Source of the DNA: Galerina marginata | Lineage: Eukaryota > Basidiomycota > Agaricomycetes > Agaricales > Galerinaceae | Direction of reading: 5' to 3' | NCBI GenBank assembly: GCA_023014335.1 | Contig: JAECYW010000017.1 | Location: 1,550,001-1,614,000 of the forward strand | DNA length: 64,000 nucleotides | Shown here: in pieces, positions 62,210-64,000 of the stretch | Layout of the letters: every line of letters starts with the position of its first letter | Position numbering within the stretch: position 1 is the first letter of the stretch | The notes under the pieces: model-generated | Told to the model about the DNA's origin: nothing | Databases searched by the model: none | Seen by the model: the letters and a program-made list of their open reading frames with translations, nothing else | Position numbers and translations under genes: made by a program

Positions 62210-62675
62210 CTAATAGACCACGTACTGGGGATAAGTGAATCGGTGCACAACCGGGCGCTGCGCATCAGTTAACCAGAAGGTTGTCCTCAGAGACCACCGT
62301 CTGTTGCGCTGTGTGTTTCGCGTTCAACGACAGCCAATAGTCGCGAGGCGCCGTGTACATGGCAATCCATCGTGTCAAATACACGCTATCAGTCGGCATA
62401 CGGTGCGTATTTGAACAGGGCTGCAGTCCCCAATGAGGCAAGAACAACATTTCTCCAGAATGAAGATCCAAACGCTGCAAAAAGACTTCATGAGAGCCAA
62501 TAATGGAGAACACGAGCAAGGCAAGCCCACTTTCTGGAGGGTACACCGTAGAATCTTCCTGATGATGGTGGTCCTCGTGCTGACCGTGAGACGATGACGA
62601 TGCAGCTCTACGCTGCGCTAAAAGGACGAGTTTTGACTGAGAAGAGGCTAGGAAAGCCCTTCTGGCGAGCGACAT
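62210..62675 (-). CDS. Small mitochondrial inner-membrane subunit (complex I 17.8-kDa-like)
   Basis: MSLARRAFLASSQSKLVLLA followed by QRRAASSSSHG is an Arg/Ser-rich mitochondrial presequence. Then a His-rich stretch (HGQHEDHHHQED), STVYPPE, an intron of about 60 nt, SSFWRNVVLASLGTAALFKY (one membrane segment) and VYLTRWIAMYTAPRDYWLSL, NAKHTAQQTVVSEDNLLV. The single span, short length and the N.KHT...Q.....D..L block resemble the fungal complex I 17.8-kDa accessory subunit; this is tentative. Two one-base frame changes are needed: at 62391 (YAPYAD to DSVYLTRW) and at 62267 (DNLLVN to DAQRPVVHRFTYPQYVVY). In both, an extra T follows AC and makes TGA in frame. With them the stop is at 62210. Confidence 0.6.
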
Positions 62676-63017
62676 TGTTAAAGTTGAAGGGGTTCTCAGG
62701 GAAAGGATCCTTTCGTGGATGGCGTTGTTTGCTTTGCATAGCGATGCCCTTGGTTTAGTCTCAGCCAAATATTAGAGATAAGATTACACAAGCACAAGCT
62801 AATCAAGTATAACCCATGGCGGAACTCTCGATATCCTTTGCCCACTTGAAATGCCAGTATGACACCGGTAGGAACCATGTCAGGAAGATGTGATGACATA
62901 AAATATGGACCGTTTATAACAGGCACCATGGCTGACCACAAACCTACCACTGGCCAGACGGTTTCGATTGAGACCCAGGTGGCCGGGGCTACTTTCTACT
63001 TCTTTGCCGAAACCTGA

Positions 63018-63783
63018 GTGCGTTCGAGGTGATGATGATGATTTTTCAATAGAATGCTGCAGCCACGTCGCCGGGACAGAACTGGTCATAGGCGTGGCGT
63101 TCAAGTACATCAAGCCTAATATCCAACTTATCCAACCCGAGAAGGCGAATCTCCTCAAGCATCTCTGAGCACTGAAAGAAAGAGATCAAAAATTAGAAGG
63201 CAGTAACAGCCCATTCATGTCCTAACTCACCCTCGGCATTGATACAATGATGATGATTCATAACCCTGGTCATCGAATTGTTCAAAGGTCCGTTTCTTCT
63301 TCAATCCAGCTCTATGTCGAGACAGAAATAACAGAATCTAGCTGGGTATTCTTCAAGAAAGAGGACTTCTGCCTCTGAAACTTCGCGTGCCCCTTCAGCA
63401 GGCGTATATACCACCTTTCTTTTCCCAGTAGGAACAAGTTCTCCAGCAGAGTAGTGCATGGAAAGACTATTCGCTGATTGTCTCCGTCTCCCAGTCATAT
63501 GTGGGGGAGCTCGTCTGTAGAGCGTTCGAGTTTTCCGAGAAGGTGTTGTACAGTTCAGAAAGGAAGCCAATCGCACTTCAGCCAAGCAAGATGTGTGCGC
63601 GCCCCGTAAACAAGGAAGTACTAGTTTCCAGGTATAGGCTCCGTCCAAGAGCGTATCCAAGTTTATCTCTGAGGGTAAGTGAAGGCCGGGTAACATTAGG
63701 TGGGAGGCCGTATAGACGATGGTAGCAAGTAACTGCGTTAACCGTTCGGAGTACGTTCCACTTAATGAAGCTATTCTTGGCAA
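63018..63783 (-). CDS. Tentative hypothetical gene
   Basis: On the minus strand an open frame (63301-63783) contains MHYSAGELVPTGKRKVVYTP and VSEAEVLFLEEYPARFCYFC. Downstream, a plausible exon KKKRTFEQFDDQGYESSSLY QCR joins over a GTGAGT...CAG intron to EMLEEIRLLGLDKLDIRLDV LERHAYDQFCPGDVAAAFY and a stop near 63051. The link between the two parts is not in frame as read. I do not recognise a family. It could be a real small gene or remains of one. The 3' limit is approximate. Confidence 0.25.
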
Positions 63784-64000
63784 AGAACGGATTGAACGCC
63801 GATAATATAATTGTATTGCTTACAGATTTCTCGTGTCATTAGGCCTCCATTTCATGCCATGGATCATTTGTATATACCGTCGCTTCAGTGAAAGCAGACG
63901 TTAGAGCCGGGATTAACATTGATGAAATAACTATAAATCCATTAAAACAATTCCTGCGAAAAATCGTGTCAATGACATTGCAATCAAGGACCAAGGTCAG

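Overview
The window is nuclear DNA of a filamentous basidiomycete, most likely an Agaricomycete. Nearly every gene is broken by GT-AG introns of about 50 nt. Many products are recognisable fungal single-copy genes, and several belong to families typical of mushroom-forming fungi: a DUF6697 protein, STAND NTPases (NB-ARC and NACHT), and a Rax2 with a C-terminal SH3 domain. Gene density is about one per 2 kb on both strands.

Layout. 1-760: a 605-bp hAT-like non-autonomous element with 15-bp terminal inverted repeats, then a dispersed repeat that recurs at 44.9 kb. 0.87-19.5 kb: housekeeping genes: ribosomal protein uS13 (RPS18), a CLIP-170-like CAP-Gly protein, an OM14-like membrane protein, eIF3c, eIF2B gamma, a Ste20-type kinase, APS kinase, a PPR protein and the cohesin kleisin RAD21. 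19.7-26.4 kb: alanyl-tRNA synthetase, mitochondrial bL34, an SCP/PSR-type phosphatase and a bZIP factor. 26.4-33.5 kb: an accessory stretch with a damaged NB-ARC/TPR gene, unassigned sequence and a compact NACHT gene. 33.7-47.4 kb: a DUF6697 gene, a probable shelterin TPP1, a membrane-anchored coiled-coil protein, a paralogue of the phosphatase, degenerate tandem repeats and an HMMR-like coiled-coil gene. 47.5-62.7 kb: 3-hydroxyacyl-CoA dehydratase with a broken duplicate, an aspartic protease, a hypothetical gene, HAP2, a SAP-domain (Tho1) gene, PP2C, REI1, RAX2 and a small mitochondrial membrane subunit. The last kilobase holds only a tentative gene.

Themes. Four genes (RAD21, DUF6697, TPP1, HMMR-like) carry MluI cell-cycle boxes (ACGCGT) in their short upstream regions, and three of them belong to chromosome or spindle families. 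Several genes share very short divergent promoters. Sixteen places were found where a conserved protein jumps reading frame by one base without room for an intron; fourteen are one extra base. They include core genes such as alanyl-tRNA synthetase, so assembly insertion errors are the simplest reading, but RNA evidence should decide. Exon boundaries were read by eye from splice consensus and family conservation. CDS coordinates are outer limits (start codon to stop codon, introns included).
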